Shown: positions 1-8,397 of the stretch, piece after piece | Position numbering within the stretch: position 1 is the stretch's first letter | How the letters are laid out: each line of letters begins with the position of its first letter | Assembly: GCA_900545035.1 (NCBI GenBank) | Contig: UQXM01000005.1 | Coordinates: forward strand, 1 to 28,741 | Direction: 5' to 3' | Length of the DNA stretch: 28,741 nucleotides | DNA from: an uncultured Fusobacterium sp. | Lineage (GTDB): Bacteria > Fusobacteriota > Fusobacteriia > Fusobacteriales > Fusobacteriaceae | Program-made: the position numbers and the translations under genes | Notes under the pieces: generated by a model | Databases searched by the model: none | Told to the model about the DNA's origin: nothing | Seen by the model: the letters and a program-made list of their open reading frames with translations, nothing else

Positions 1-238
1 CTACGATTGCCAAAGAGATGTCGGGCTTTGTAATCTCCCCTTTTCCTCTTATTGTAGAATAATTTGGTTTGAAACCGTTTTCAACATCTACTCCCAAAGT
101 ACTTTTGGGAAGATCTCTTATGTGTCCGAAAGAAGCTGTTACATTAAAACTGCTTCCCAGTATTTTTTCTATTGTTTTTGCTTTAGCCGGGGACTCAACT
201 ATTACTAAATTCTTTTTTGGTGATTTTTTTCTTGCCAT
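1..238 (-). CDS. topA: DNA topoisomerase I, N-terminal part (cut by window edge)
   Basis: The first 79 codons of a type IA DNA topoisomerase, which relaxes negatively supercoiled DNA behind polymerases. The start ATG is at 238. The protein opens with a basic stretch and then the Toprim signature LVIVESPAKAKTIEKIL (residues 11-27), which carries the Toprim glutamate. SFGHIRDLP follows at about residues 38-46, as in TopA. The rest lies beyond the left edge. A purine-rich AAAGGGATGG stands upstream as a likely ribosome site. The gene has its own promoter (303-331) in the 110-base gap after dprA. dprA next to topA is a common bacterial arrangement. The family call is secure; nothing can be said of the catalytic tyrosine, which is outside the window. 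Confidence 0.95.
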   Translation of the reverse strand, partial: MARKKSPKKNLVIVESPAKAKTIEKILGSSFNVTASFGHIRDLPKSTLGVDVENGFKPNYSTIRGKGEITKPDISLAIV

Positions 239-302
239 TAATTTCCATCCCTTTCATCTTTATTTATGTTAAACCCATTCTAATATTTAAAGTTCTTGTT
301 TA

Positions 303-331
303 ATTATATTAGAAGAATGTTAAAAAATCAA
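303..331 (-). promoter_or_regulatory. Promoter for topA (sigma-70 type)
   Basis: On the minus strand TTGATT (326-331) and TATAAT (303-308) are separated by exactly 17 bases. It lies in the dprA-topA gap, about 65 bases before the topA start. This suggests topA can be transcribed apart from the genes upstream. Seen directly in the sequence; activity is inferred. Confidence 0.75.
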
Positions 332-348
332 TATTTCTTTCAATTTTC

Positions 349-1413
349 TTATTTTTTTCTTCTGTACTTTCCACCGGAAATACTTGATACAATTCCTTTT
401 ATCTCCATATCCATAAGAATTGCCAAAAGATTTTTTGCTTTTATTCCGCTTTCTGCAATCATTTCATCAAGACTTTTTTCCACTGTAAGAATACTATAAA
501 CAGCCCTTTCGTTTACATCAAGAGGAAGTTCACATTCGGCAGTATTTTCTTTTCCTGCTTTCCAACCATATTCATCCAATATATCTTTTCCTGATGTAAT
601 AAGTTTTGCTTCCGATTTTTTTATCAGTTCGTTTGTTCCCGCAGAAGCAGGAGAATATATATCTCCCGGAACAGCAAAAACCTCTCTTCCCTCTTCCAAA
701 GCAAGAGCAGCTGTTATAAGACTTCCCCCTTTTTCTTTGCTTTCAATAACTGCTGTTCCTCTGGAAAGTCCTGCAATAATCCTGTTTCTTCTTGGAAAAT
801 TAAAATTATTCGGTGGTGTTCCAAGAGGATATTCAGAAATAATAAGTCCTTCTTCTCCAATAAGATTCCAATATTTTCTGTTTTCAGCAGGATAAATTAC
901 ATCCAGTCCCGAACCTACAACAGCTATTGTTTTTCCTTTTTTTTCAAGAGTTCTTCTGTGGCATACAGTATCTATTCCGGAAGCCAGTCCGCTCACAGTA
1001 ACAACTCCGGCACTTACTAAATCATCGATTATTTTTTCACAGGCATTTTTCCCATAAACGGTGGGTCTTCTTGTTCCCACAATACCAATTGTTCTTTTTT
1101 CTGTAAGAGTGATATCCCCTTTGTAATATAAAAACAAAGGAGGATGAGAAATATTTTTCAATTTTTCCGGATAATTTTTATCTTTCAAAGATATTATTTT
1201 TATTCCATAATTTTCATATCTCTGTATTTCTTTTTCTAAATTCAGATTTTTTGAAAAAAATATTTTTTCTATCGTTTCATTGTCAAATTGAAAATAAAAT
1301 CTCAACTGGTCTTTATCCAGTTTGAAAATATCTTCATAATTTTCAAGTCTTTCCATAAGTTTTTCAACGGCACTGTCTTTTATCCCTGCCGCTCTGAGTC
1401 TGTACCATTCCAT
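349..1413 (-). CDS. dprA: DNA-processing protein DprA (DNA protecting protein)
   Basis: A 354-residue DprA/Smf protein, which in naturally competent bacteria binds incoming single-stranded DNA and loads RecA. An N-terminal helical SAM/HhH-like region (about 1-90) is followed by the extended Rossmann fold. That fold shows GTRRPTVYGKNACE (about 113-126), SGLASGIDTVCHRR, VVGSGLDVIYPAEN, and FPRRNRIIAGLS, part of the DNA-binding pocket. The last 60 residues look like the DML1/winged-helix domain (IKAKNLLAILMDMEIKGIV). Length is normal for the family. The start ATG has GGGAG six bases upstream, placed at the end of the preceding TPR gene, so the two are probably cotranscribed. DprA is also widespread in bacteria not known to be competent, so competence is not proven. 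Confidence 0.95.
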   Translation of the reverse strand: MEWYRLRAAGIKDSAVEKLMERLENYEDIFKLDKDQLRFYFQFDNETIEKIFFSKNLNLEKEIQRYENYGIKIISLKDKNYPEKLKNISHPPLFLYYKGDITLTEKRTIGIVGTRRPTVYGKNACEKIIDDLVSAGVVTVSGLASGIDTVCHRRTLEKKGKTIAVVGSGLDVIYPAENRKYWNLIGEEGLIISEYPLGTPPNNFNFPRRNRIIAGLSRGTAVIESKEKGGSLITAALALEEGREVFAVPGDIYSPASAGTNELIKKSEAKLITSGKDILDEYGWKAGKENTAECELPLDVNERAVYSILTVEKSLDEMIAESGIKAKNLLAILMDMEIKGIVSSISGGKYRRKK

Positions 1414-1425
1414 TGTGTTCTCCCA

Positions 1426-2259
1426 TTATTTTGCATATGCTCTTACAAGCAGGTCGCTTATAAGTTTTGAATCAGGATAGAGAACTCTTCCCTCTGTAAG
1501 AATTTTCTTTGCCTTTTCATATTCTTCCCTCAAAATATATATATTTCCGAGAGCTGTATAAGCTTCCTCTGTATTTTTCATCTGTTTGTATTTCAAAAAG
1601 TCTGCCAGTGCTTCTTTGTATCTTCCTATATTTCTGTAACAAATCCCTCTTCCAAGATAAGCTTCCGAAATATTCGGACTCATATATATTACTTCACTGT
1701 AATAATCTATGGCTGTCAAATCATATCCCAAAAATCTGTTTGTTACAGCCGCTCCGAAAAGATTGTCCGCAGTATCTATATTTTTACTGAAAATATCTTT
1801 TGCTCTTTCATATTTTCTGTTTATAAAATATTGATTTCCCAATCTGTATATTTTTTCAGGATCGCTGCTTATCTCTTCCAGATAAGTACGGAAAAATTTC
1901 TCGTAATATCTTATCATCGGTGTGGTTTTTTCTCTCACCTTTTCATTTGTAATAGCTGTTTCAAGAGCCGCTATTTCAGGAGGACGGCAGTCTCCTTGTT
2001 TAACAGGTTTTACTTCTATCTGAAAAGTTTTTTCTTTTTTTGTTTTTTCATCTATATATTTAAATTCCAAAAAAGCAGGAATTTTTCTTCCTGTTTCTTC
2101 TTCCTCCACAGCTGCCGAAGAATTGTTTAAACTTTTTTCTTCTTTCTTTTCTTTATGATTTCCAAAAAAATTTCCGAAAAAAGCATAATTATCCTTTCCC
2201 TCGCTGTGAGAAACTGCTGTTAAAGCTAAAAACAAAAACAATATCAGTTTTTTCTTCAT
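1426..2259 (-). CDS. Exported TPR-repeat protein, function unknown
   Basis: A 277-residue protein starting with a classic signal peptide: KKK, a hydrophobic core LILFLFLALTAV, then a likely cleavage site near SHS-EG (about residue 20). It is therefore probably periplasmic or surface-exposed. After a charged linker rich in Glu and Lys (about 33-60), the C-terminal half (about 135-277) holds at least three tetratricopeptide-like helical pairs, for example YRLGNQYFINRKYERAKDIF, AYLGRGICYRNIGRYKEALA and AYTALGNIYILREEYEKAKK. TPRs mediate protein-protein contacts; no catalytic motif is visible. Its ATG overlaps the xseA stop (ATGA), implying translational coupling to xseA. I do not recognise a specific family. 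Confidence 0.85.
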   Translation of the reverse strand: MKKKLILFLFLALTAVSHSEGKDNYAFFGNFFGNHKEKKEEKSLNNSSAAVEEEETGRKIPAFLEFKYIDEKTKKEKTFQIEVKPVKQGDCRPPEIAALETAITNEKVREKTTPMIRYYEKFFRTYLEEISSDPEKIYRLGNQYFINRKYERAKDIFSKNIDTADNLFGAAVTNRFLGYDLTAIDYYSEVIYMSPNISEAYLGRGICYRNIGRYKEALADFLKYKQMKNTEEAYTALGNIYILREEYEKAKKILTEGRVLYPDSKLISDLLVRAYAK

Positions 2260-3461
2260 AAATTTTGTATCTCCTTTATTACGCTTACAAAAGCTCCGTT
2301 ATATAAATTTGTTGATACTTCATCTCCGACTTTCAAAGAAGCTGTATCTTTTAAAATCTCTCCCTCTTTTCTGGTAATGCTGTACCCTTTTGAAAGTGTT
2401 GAAAGAGGATTAAGATTTATAACTTTCTCTGTTTTAAGAACAAGATTTTGTTTTTTCCTTTCCAAAAATATTTGAAAAGCTCTTACAAACTCTCTTTCTT
2501 TTCCCACAATTTCATCTCTGTATCTGTCTGTCTCTCTTGCAAAATTTTTCAGCACATAGGCAGATTTAAGATTTTCCAATTCCTTTCTGCTGCTGTCAAA
2601 TTTTGCTTTTATAAGAGAAGTCAGATATCTTTTTCTGTTTTCAAGCATGCTGTCTATATCTGCTCTTACAGGCACTGCAATCTCTATACTTTGTGTAGGA
2701 GTGGCAGCTCTCACATCAGCTGTAAAATCTGTCAGAAGAAAATCGATTTCATGTCCTACTGCTGAAATAATAGGTTTTTTGCAGTTAAAAAAAGCAAGTG
2801 CTGTCTGCTCTTCGTTAAAAGCCCATAAATCCTCTATGCTCCCTCCTCCTCTTCCTGCTATTATCAAATCAATTTCATCTATTTTATCAAGAGTCTCTAT
2901 CCCTTTCACTATTTCTTCCACAGCTCCCGGTCCTTGTACTTTGGCAGGATAAACATAAATATCAATATTTTTCATTCTTTTTCTTGTGGTATTTATTATA
3001 TCATGAAGAGCCGCTCCGTTTAAAGATGTAACAACTCCGATTGCTCTAGGATATTTAGGAAGAGATTTTTTATATAACGGAGAAAAATATCCTTTACTTT
3101 CAAACTCTTGTTTTACTTGCTCAAGTTTTCTGTAAAGTTCTCCTATTTTATCCTCTTTTTCTATGTGTCTTACAAGAACCTGAAAATCTCCTCTGTTTTC
3201 ATAAAATCCCACATCTCCGAAAATTTTTACAGCATCTCCCTCTTTTAAATCTTCAGGAATTTTTTTATATTTATAACTGAATGCTGCACATTTCACCTGA
3301 CATTTTGTATCTTTCAATGTAAAATACAAATGTCCGCTTCTGTAATAATTTACTCCTGAAAGTTCTCCTTTTAAGAAAAATTCCTGCAAATCAGAATTTT
3401 CTTCAAGATAATTTTTTACAATTTTATTAAATTCACTCACTGTATATATTCTGTCTGCCAT
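2256..3461 (-). CDS. xseA: Exodeoxyribonuclease VII large subunit
   Basis: A 401-residue XseA, the catalytic subunit of exonuclease VII, which degrades single-stranded DNA to short oligonucleotides. The N-terminal OB-fold (about 1-100) contains FFLKGELSGVNYYRSGHLYF. The catalytic core shows IGVVTSLNGAALHDIINTTRKR-type sequence (about 141-163) and IIAGRGGGSIEDLWAFNEE (about 200-218). A long helical/coiled region follows (about 265-345). The C-terminal SKGYSITRKEGEILKD motif is typical. The start ATG has AAGAGG upstream, in the 18-base gap after uvrB. The small subunit XseB is not encoded next to it in this window. Confidence 0.96.
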   Translation of the reverse strand: MADRIYTVSEFNKIVKNYLEENSDLQEFFLKGELSGVNYYRSGHLYFTLKDTKCQVKCAAFSYKYKKIPEDLKEGDAVKIFGDVGFYENRGDFQVLVRHIEKEDKIGELYRKLEQVKQEFESKGYFSPLYKKSLPKYPRAIGVVTSLNGAALHDIINTTRKRMKNIDIYVYPAKVQGPGAVEEIVKGIETLDKIDEIDLIIAGRGGGSIEDLWAFNEEQTALAFFNCKKPIISAVGHEIDFLLTDFTADVRAATPTQSIEIAVPVRADIDSMLENRKRYLTSLIKAKFDSSRKELENLKSAYVLKNFARETDRYRDEIVGKEREFVRAFQIFLERKKQNLVLKTEKVINLNPLSTLSKGYSITRKEGEILKDTASLKVGDEVSTNLYNGAFVSVIKEIQNL

Positions 3462-3479
3462 AATTCCTCTTTTTATATA

Positions 3480-5468
3480 TTAAAATTCCAATAAAATATT
3501 TTTAAGTTTTATCATCTCGTCTCTTTTTTTAATAGCATTTTCAAAATCCAATTCCTCTGAAAGTTTTTTAATCTCTTTTAAAAGTTTTTGGATATCTTTT
3601 TCTATTTCGTCTTTAGATCTGTATTTTTTCTGTTCAGATATATTTTTTGTTTCTTCAGCAGGAAGTCCGTAATCAAGATTAAGCACCTCTTCCGATACTT
3701 CTCTCACAACACTTTTAGGATCAATATGATGAAAAGCATTGTATTCTCTCTGAATTTTTCTTCTTCTTTCTGTTTCGTCTATCGCCTGCTTCATTGATTT
3801 TGTAATAATATCTCCGTAAAGAATTACTTTTCCGTTGATATTTCTTGCAGCTCTTCCGATTGTCTGAATAAGAGAGCGTCTGCTTCTCAAAAAACCCTCT
3901 TTGTCAGCTTCCAAAATTGCTACCAGTGAAACTTCGGGAATATCCAGTCCCTCTCTCAAAAGATTTATTCCAACAAGAACATCAATGTCTCCATGACGCA
4001 GTTCTCTTATAATATCTATTCTTTCAAGAGTATCTATGTCTGAGTGCATATATTTTACTTTTACACCAAGATTTGCATAATATTCTGTAAGTTCTTCCGC
4101 CATTTTTTTGGTAAGAGTGGTTACCAGAACTCTCTCTTTTTTCTTTACTCTCTCTCTTATTTCATGCAGTAAATCATCAACCTGATTTTCTGTTTTTCTC
4201 ACACTGATTTCAGGGTCAATAAGTCCGGTAGGTCTTATCAGCTGTTCCGCAACTTCTCCATGAGAAACTTCCAGTTCAAAATCTCCCGGAGTGGCCGATA
4301 CATAAATTATTTGATTTGCTATGCTCTTAAACTCTTCAAATCTTAAAGGTCTGTTGTCAAGAGCCGCTTTCAGCCTGAAACCATTTTCCACAAGATTTGT
4401 TTTTCTTGCTCTGTCCCCGTTATACATTCCCCCTATTTGAGAAACTCCTATGTGGGACTCATCTATAAATATAAGGAAATCTTTCGGAAAATAATCAATC
4501 AGTGTATCGGGTCTTTCTCCCGGCTTTTTTCCCGTCAGATATCTGGAATAGTTTTCTATTCCTTTACAATAGCCTATTTCCTTTATCATTTCCATGTCAT
4601 AGTTTGTTCTCTGTTCAAGTCTTTGAGCCTCCAAAAGTTTTCCGTCTTTTCTGAAAGCTTCCGTTTCAATCTCCATATCTTTTTTTATCTCTTCCAAAAT
4701 TCTTTCCACATCATCTTCCTCTGTAAGATAATGTGAAGCAGGAGGTATCATAATTCTCTCCATATTTTTCTTTATCTTCTGTCCTGTAATTGTATTTATT
4801 TCAGAAATACTTTCCAAATCATCTCCAAAATATTCCAGCCTGTATCCCACTTCCTGTGAAGATGGATAAATATCAATAACATCGCCTTTTATTCTGAATT
4901 TTCCTCTCTCAAAAGCAATATCGTTTCTTTCGTATCTAAGGCTCACAAGTTTTTCTATCAGAGCATTCCTGTCATATCCTGTTTTCAAATCAATAGGAAT
5001 TGTGTTTTTCTTATATGTTTCTGCTGATCCCAGTCCGTAAATTGCCGATACGGAAGCGACAATTATTGTATCTCTTCTGTTTATTACAGCGGAAGTTGCC
5101 GCATAACGAAGTCTGTCTATCTCATCATTTATAGCAGAATCTTTCTCTATATATGTGTCTGTTGATTTTATATATGCTTCAGGCTGATAATAGTCATAGT
5201 AAGAAACAAAATATTCCACAGCATTTTCAGGAAAAAAATTTTTATACTCTGAGTACAGCTGAGCTGCCAGTGTTTTGTTCGGAGCAAGAATAAGAGCAGG
5301 TCTTTCTGTTTCTGCTATTATATTCGCTATTGTAAAAGTTTTTCCCGAACCTGTTACCCCCAAAAGAACTTGGTCTTTCACACCTCTTCTTATTCCGTCG
5401 GCTATTTTTGCAATGGCTTCGGGCTGATCTCCTGTGGGCTTAAATTTTGAATGCAGTTTAAATAACAT
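3480..5468 (-). CDS. uvrB: Excinuclease ABC subunit B (UvrB)
   Basis: A 662-residue UvrB, the damage-verifying helicase of nucleotide excision repair; it receives DNA from UvrA and recruits UvrC. Walker A GVTGSGKT is at 37-44. The damage-probing beta-hairpin region YYDYYQPEAY is at 90-99. The helicase DEAD-like box appears as IDESHIGVSQIGGMYNGDRAR in the middle of the protein, and motif VI as QTIGRAARN. The C-terminal UVR motif that binds UvrC is at about 625-660 (ELDFENAIKKRDEMIKLK). Length is typical. A strong site GGAGGTGA lies five to ten bases before the ATG. It heads the uvrB-xseA-TPR-dprA unit, and uvrA and uvrC are elsewhere in this window. Confidence 0.98.
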   Translation of the reverse strand: MLFKLHSKFKPTGDQPEAIAKIADGIRRGVKDQVLLGVTGSGKTFTIANIIAETERPALILAPNKTLAAQLYSEYKNFFPENAVEYFVSYYDYYQPEAYIKSTDTYIEKDSAINDEIDRLRYAATSAVINRRDTIIVASVSAIYGLGSAETYKKNTIPIDLKTGYDRNALIEKLVSLRYERNDIAFERGKFRIKGDVIDIYPSSQEVGYRLEYFGDDLESISEINTITGQKIKKNMERIMIPPASHYLTEEDDVERILEEIKKDMEIETEAFRKDGKLLEAQRLEQRTNYDMEMIKEIGYCKGIENYSRYLTGKKPGERPDTLIDYFPKDFLIFIDESHIGVSQIGGMYNGDRARKTNLVENGFRLKAALDNRPLRFEEFKSIANQIIYVSATPGDFELEVSHGEVAEQLIRPTGLIDPEISVRKTENQVDDLLHEIRERVKKKERVLVTTLTKKMAEELTEYYANLGVKVKYMHSDIDTLERIDIIRELRHGDIDVLVGINLLREGLDIPEVSLVAILEADKEGFLRSRRSLIQTIGRAARNINGKVILYGDIITKSMKQAIDETERRRKIQREYNAFHHIDPKSVVREVSEEVLNLDYGLPAEETKNISEQKKYRSKDEIEKDIQKLLKEIKKLSEELDFENAIKKRDEMIKLKNILLEF

Positions 5469-5485
5469 TTTCTCACCTCCATTAC

Positions 5486-5514
5486 ATTGTATATGATTTA
5501 CAGATAAATTAAAA
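5486..5514 (-). promoter_or_regulatory. Probable promoter for uvrB operon
   Basis: On the minus strand TTTTAA (5509-5514) and TACAAT (5486-5491) are 17 bases apart, just before the GGAGGTGA ribosome site of uvrB and just after the ankyrin-gene terminator. The -35 match is modest. No LexA-like palindrome was evident by eye. Confidence 0.5.
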
Positions 5515-5536
5515 GTGTTATTTTTTTATATAAAAA

Positions 5537-5563
5537 CAGCGGGAAATTTTTCTGCTCCCGCTG
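5537..5563 (-). terminator. Rho-independent terminator after the ankyrin gene
   Basis: Perfect 8-bp arms (5537-5544 and 5556-5563, CAGCGGGA/TCCCGCTG) around an 11-base loop, 11 bases past the stop of the ankyrin gene. On the minus strand it is followed by a T/A-rich run starting TTTTTA. T-rich sequence flanks the other side too, so it could work both ways. It separates the ankyrin gene from uvrB. Confidence 0.85.
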
Positions 5564-5574
5564 ATGTTTTTTTA

Positions 5575-5943
5575 TTAATCTTCTTCTATTTCTTCAATAA
5601 CTCTCAACACTTTTTTGCAGTGATTTTCTTCGGCAATATCTTTCGGAGTCTGCCCTTTATAATTTTCCTGATCTAAGTCAGCTCCATAATCCCAAAGCAG
5701 TTTGAAAATTTCATCTGAATCCTGTCTGGCTGCAATATGCAAAGGTGTTTCATGATTTTTGTTTTCTATATTAGGATCTGCTCCATAATACATTAAAGCG
5801 TCCACAAAATCATACTTTTCCTTCTGCACAGCAATATGCAGAATAGTAAATCCTTTGCTGTCTTTCTCCTCCACAGCACTGATACTCATGTTTTCATTAA
5901 AGTTTTCAAGATCGTCGTTTTCTAAAAACGTCAAAAGTTCCAT
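5575..5943 (-). CDS. Small ankyrin-repeat protein
   Basis: A 122-residue protein made almost entirely of ankyrin repeats. Repeat cores visible are KGFTILHIAVQKEKYDFVDA, then YGADPNIENKNHETPLHIAA, then YGADLDQENYKGQTPKDIAE. These follow an N-terminal cap and precede an acidic end (VIEEIEED). Ankyrin repeats bind partner proteins; no partner is identifiable here. A GTG six bases further upstream in frame is less likely, because the AGGGG ribosome site would then abut it, whereas ATG at 5943 has AGGGG five bases upstream. There is no signal peptide, so it is probably cytoplasmic. It forms a monocistronic unit with its own promoter and terminator. Function unknown. Confidence 0.85.
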   Translation of the reverse strand: MELLTFLENDDLENFNENMSISAVEEKDSKGFTILHIAVQKEKYDFVDALMYYGADPNIENKNHETPLHIAARQDSDEIFKLLWDYGADLDQENYKGQTPKDIAEENHCKKVLRVIEEIEED

Positions 5944-6048
5944 CGTCACCCCTAGTTATTTTTCCCTTTCTTCTGTAATTTTTTATAATTTTTTACAATT
6001 TAAAATTTTTCTGTTCTGTTTATTTTTTATTTTTTGCTTTCACACACT

Positions 6049-6076
6049 ATTATACTATAAAATCATTTATTTTCAA
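6049..6076 (-). promoter_or_regulatory. Promoter for the ankyrin gene
   Basis: On the minus strand TTGAAA (6071-6076), a 16-base spacer, then TATAAT (6049-6054). It lies immediately downstream of the trmN6 stop, giving a leader of about 100 AT-rich bases with no obvious structure before the ankyrin start. Confidence 0.75.
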
Positions 6077-6082
6077 GTAATT

Positions 6083-6760
6083 TTAATATCCATTTTCCTG
6101 CAGAAACAGAGGACTTTCTATCTCAAGCTTGTTTTTTCGCCCTTTTGAAGCTTGTATAAGAACAAGATTAGAATTTTTTTCTCTGTCAAAAAAAACAAAT
6201 TTCGCTCTTTTTACCGAAAAACCATTTTCTTCAAAAATACGACAGATTTCTAAAAATCTGTGGCTTCTGTGTACTATAAACAACTCGCCTCTGGGCTTTA
6301 AAAGTCGTCTGCTGTTTTCTGCCAGTTTTTTTATATCCAAAAATATTTCATGTCTTGCTATTTTTTTATTTTCATTTTCGGATATTTTTTTTCCGTCCAG
6401 CTCCATATACGGCGGATTTGAAATTATATAATCAAAACTGTTGCCCTCTTTCAAATCAGCCACATCTCCCTCAAAAATTTTTATCCTGTCAGAAAGATTA
6501 TTTTCTTCCACATTTTTTCTGAAAACCTCAAGAGAAGATTTTTGAATTTCTATCCCAAAAATATTTTTCATATCTTTTTTTTCTGCAAGAAGCACAGGTA
6601 TTATTCCGCAGCCGCTTCCTATATCCAAAATTTTTCCTTCGGTTTTTCCTTGAAAAAAATCTGCCAAAATAACTGCATCTACAGAAAATCTGAATCCTTT
6701 TTTCAGCTGATATATTTTTAAACCGCTTTTAAGTAAAGTTACATCATAATTTTCCTGCAT
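6083..6760 (-). CDS. trmN6: tRNA1(Val) A37 N6-methyltransferase TrmN6-type
   Basis: A 225-residue SAM-dependent methyltransferase. The opening TLLKSGLKIYQLKKGFRFSV, followed by the SAM-binding motif ILDIGSGCGIIPVLLA (about 39-54), an acidic end of strand 2 (GIEIQ) and the catalytic NPPY motif (SNPPYMELDG, about 113-122), is the pattern of the TrmN6/YfiC family that methylates adenine N6 in tRNA. A longer frame starting at 6814 would overlap the preceding gene by 50 bases. ATG at 6760, five bases after that gene's stop, fits the family start (MQENYDV) better. It is the last gene of the cob-radC-ricT run. Specificity for tRNA-Val is family inference; other N6-adenine methyltransferases share NPPY. 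Confidence 0.88.
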   Translation of the reverse strand: MQENYDVTLLKSGLKIYQLKKGFRFSVDAVILADFFQGKTEGKILDIGSGCGIIPVLLAEKKDMKNIFGIEIQKSSLEVFRKNVEENNLSDRIKIFEGDVADLKEGNSFDYIISNPPYMELDGKKISENENKKIARHEIFLDIKKLAENSRRLLKPRGELFIVHRSHRFLEICRIFEENGFSVKRAKFVFFDREKNSNLVLIQASKGRKNKLEIESPLFLQENGY

Positions 6761-6764
6761 AGCC

Positions 6765-7682
6765 CTACTCTTTTTCCAAATCCTTGTGAGCTTTCTCTTC
6801 CTCTGTTGTTTCACTTTTCAGTTTTTTAGCTTCTTTTCTGTTAAACTTAATCTCACTGATATCAAATTTTGTTATTCCCAGCTGTGGTACATCTACATAA
6901 AGGAATCCGTTAAGAGGGCTGATACTTACCACTTTTCCCTCTCCTTTTTCAGTTCCGACATTTTGATTTATTGCAGGGAAATTTTTCAAAGCTTCTTCAT
7001 ATTGTGCATACTCATAATTTATACAACAAAGAAGCCTTCCGCACACACCTGATATTTTTGAAGGATTAATTACAAGCCCCTGATCTCTTGCCATTTTTAT
7101 TGATACAGAATTAAATTTATTTATAAATGTACGGCAGCAAAGTTCTTTTCCGCATACACCGATATCACCCAAAATTCTGGCTTCATCTCTTACACCAATC
7201 TGTCTAAGCTCTATTCTCAGTTTGAATATATTCGCAAGATCTTTTACCAGTTCCCTGAAATCTATTCTTCCCTCTGCTGTAAAATAAAAAATAAGTTTTG
7301 TTTTGTCAAAAGTATATTCTGTATTCACTAGCTTCATAGGAAGATTATGTTTCGCTACTTTTTCTCTGCAGATCTTCTGAGCCTCTTCCGCTTCTTTTCT
7401 AAGAAGTTCGTATTTTGCAACTTCTTCTTCAGAAGCTTTTTTAATTACAGGTTTCAAGGGAAGAACAAGGTATTTTTCCGAAAGAGTGATAGGAGTATTA
7501 TATACCACACCTATTTCCTGCCCTCTTATTGTATCAACAATTACTCTGTCCCCTTTTTTGTATGTTTCATTTTTATCTGTTACTTCAAAATAATATCTCT
7601 TTTTTGTTATATCAAACATAACTCCAAGAACAGTAAAAAACTGCTCCGGCTCAGTATTAACAGCTTTTATTTCTTCTGCCAT
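6765..7682 (-). CDS. PSP1 domain protein, RicT/YaaT-like
   Basis: A 305-residue PSP1 C-terminal domain protein. The family includes B. subtilis RicT (YaaT), part of the RicA-RicF-RicT complex that carries 4Fe-4S clusters and influences mRNA maturation and phosphorelays. Two cysteine clusters typical of the family are visible: GVCGKELCCRTFINKF (about 174-189) and GVCGRLLCCINYE (about 211-223). The start is ATG at 7682 with a purine-rich GGAGG upstream. The C-terminal tail is very charged (KSETTEEEKAHKDLEKE). It sits between radC and trmN6. No ricA or ricF partner is seen in this window. Family call is firm; the cluster-binding role is inferred from the relatives. Confidence 0.9.
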   Translation of the reverse strand: MAEEIKAVNTEPEQFFTVLGVMFDITKKRYYFEVTDKNETYKKGDRVIVDTIRGQEIGVVYNTPITLSEKYLVLPLKPVIKKASEEEVAKYELLRKEAEEAQKICREKVAKHNLPMKLVNTEYTFDKTKLIFYFTAEGRIDFRELVKDLANIFKLRIELRQIGVRDEARILGDIGVCGKELCCRTFINKFNSVSIKMARDQGLVINPSKISGVCGRLLCCINYEYAQYEEALKNFPAINQNVGTEKGEGKVVSISPLNGFLYVDVPQLGITKFDISEIKFNRKEAKKLKSETTEEEKAHKDLEKE

Positions 7683-7703
7683 TTTTCCTCCTTAATATTT
7701 ATA

Positions 7704-8387
7704 TCAAATAAGTCCCTCTTCCAGAAAACTGAAATAAGAGTCCTTAGTTATTATTATATGGTCTATAACTGTTACATCTACCATTCTGAAAAAATCTTTC
7801 ATCTCTTTTGTAAGCTCTATATCCTTTTGAGAAGGCTCTGTATTTTCTGAAGGATGATTGTGAACAAACACAACAGCTCTCGCATTATGATACAAAACTC
7901 TTTCTAAAATTTTTCTCGGATATACTGTACTTTTATTTATTGTTCCGGTAAAAAGATTTTCAGTTTCTATTATCTCATTTACTGAGTTTAAAAACAAGAC
8001 TTTAAATTCTTCATTTTTGGAATAACCTATATCTGTACGAAGATATGCTATAAGTTGGTTTTTATTTTTTAATGAAACCTTTTGTTTCTTTGCTCTGTCT
8101 TCAAAGGAAAAAGCTGCAATATCTCCTATAAATTTCAGAAAAATTCCTGTTATCTCTCCCACTCCCGAAATTTTTTTCAATTCCTCTATATCAGCCTTAA
8201 ATACAGCATCAAGAGTTTCATATTTTTCCAGAAGTTTTTTGGCAGCAGGCTTTGTATCCACTCTCGGTCTTGCAAAAGTAAGAAGAAATTCCAATACTTC
8301 ATAATCCTGAAAACTTTTATATCCCTTTTCAATATATCTTTTTCTCAGTCTTTCTCTGTGTCCTGTACAATCTTTTTCCTGCTGCAT
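7704..8387 (-). CDS. radC: RadC family JAB-domain protein
   Basis: A 227-residue RadC-type protein. An N-terminal helix-hairpin-helix region (FKADIEELKKISGVGEITG, about 81-99) precedes the JAB1/MPN metalloprotease-like domain, which shows the metal-binding FVHNHPSENTEPSQKD motif (HxH then D). The historical link to DNA repair is not well supported and the biochemical role is unclear. The open frame runs on to 8429, overlapping cobT, but the ATG at 8387 has GAGGGG seven bases upstream and lies just after the cobT stop, so this start is preferred. Cotranscribed with the cob genes by position. Confidence 0.93.
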   Translation of the reverse strand: MQQEKDCTGHRERLRKRYIEKGYKSFQDYEVLEFLLTFARPRVDTKPAAKKLLEKYETLDAVFKADIEELKKISGVGEITGIFLKFIGDIAAFSFEDRAKKQKVSLKNKNQLIAYLRTDIGYSKNEEFKVLFLNSVNEIIETENLFTGTINKSTVYPRKILERVLYHNARAVVFVHNHPSENTEPSQKDIELTKEMKDFFRMVDVTVIDHIIITKDSYFSFLEEGLI

Positions 8388-8397
8388 ATTTTTCCCC

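Noticed and set aside
5944..5949. GTG start for the ankyrin gene, six bases upstream of the ATG
   Set aside because: It would touch the AGGGG ribosome site, while ATG at 5943 has the site five bases upstream.
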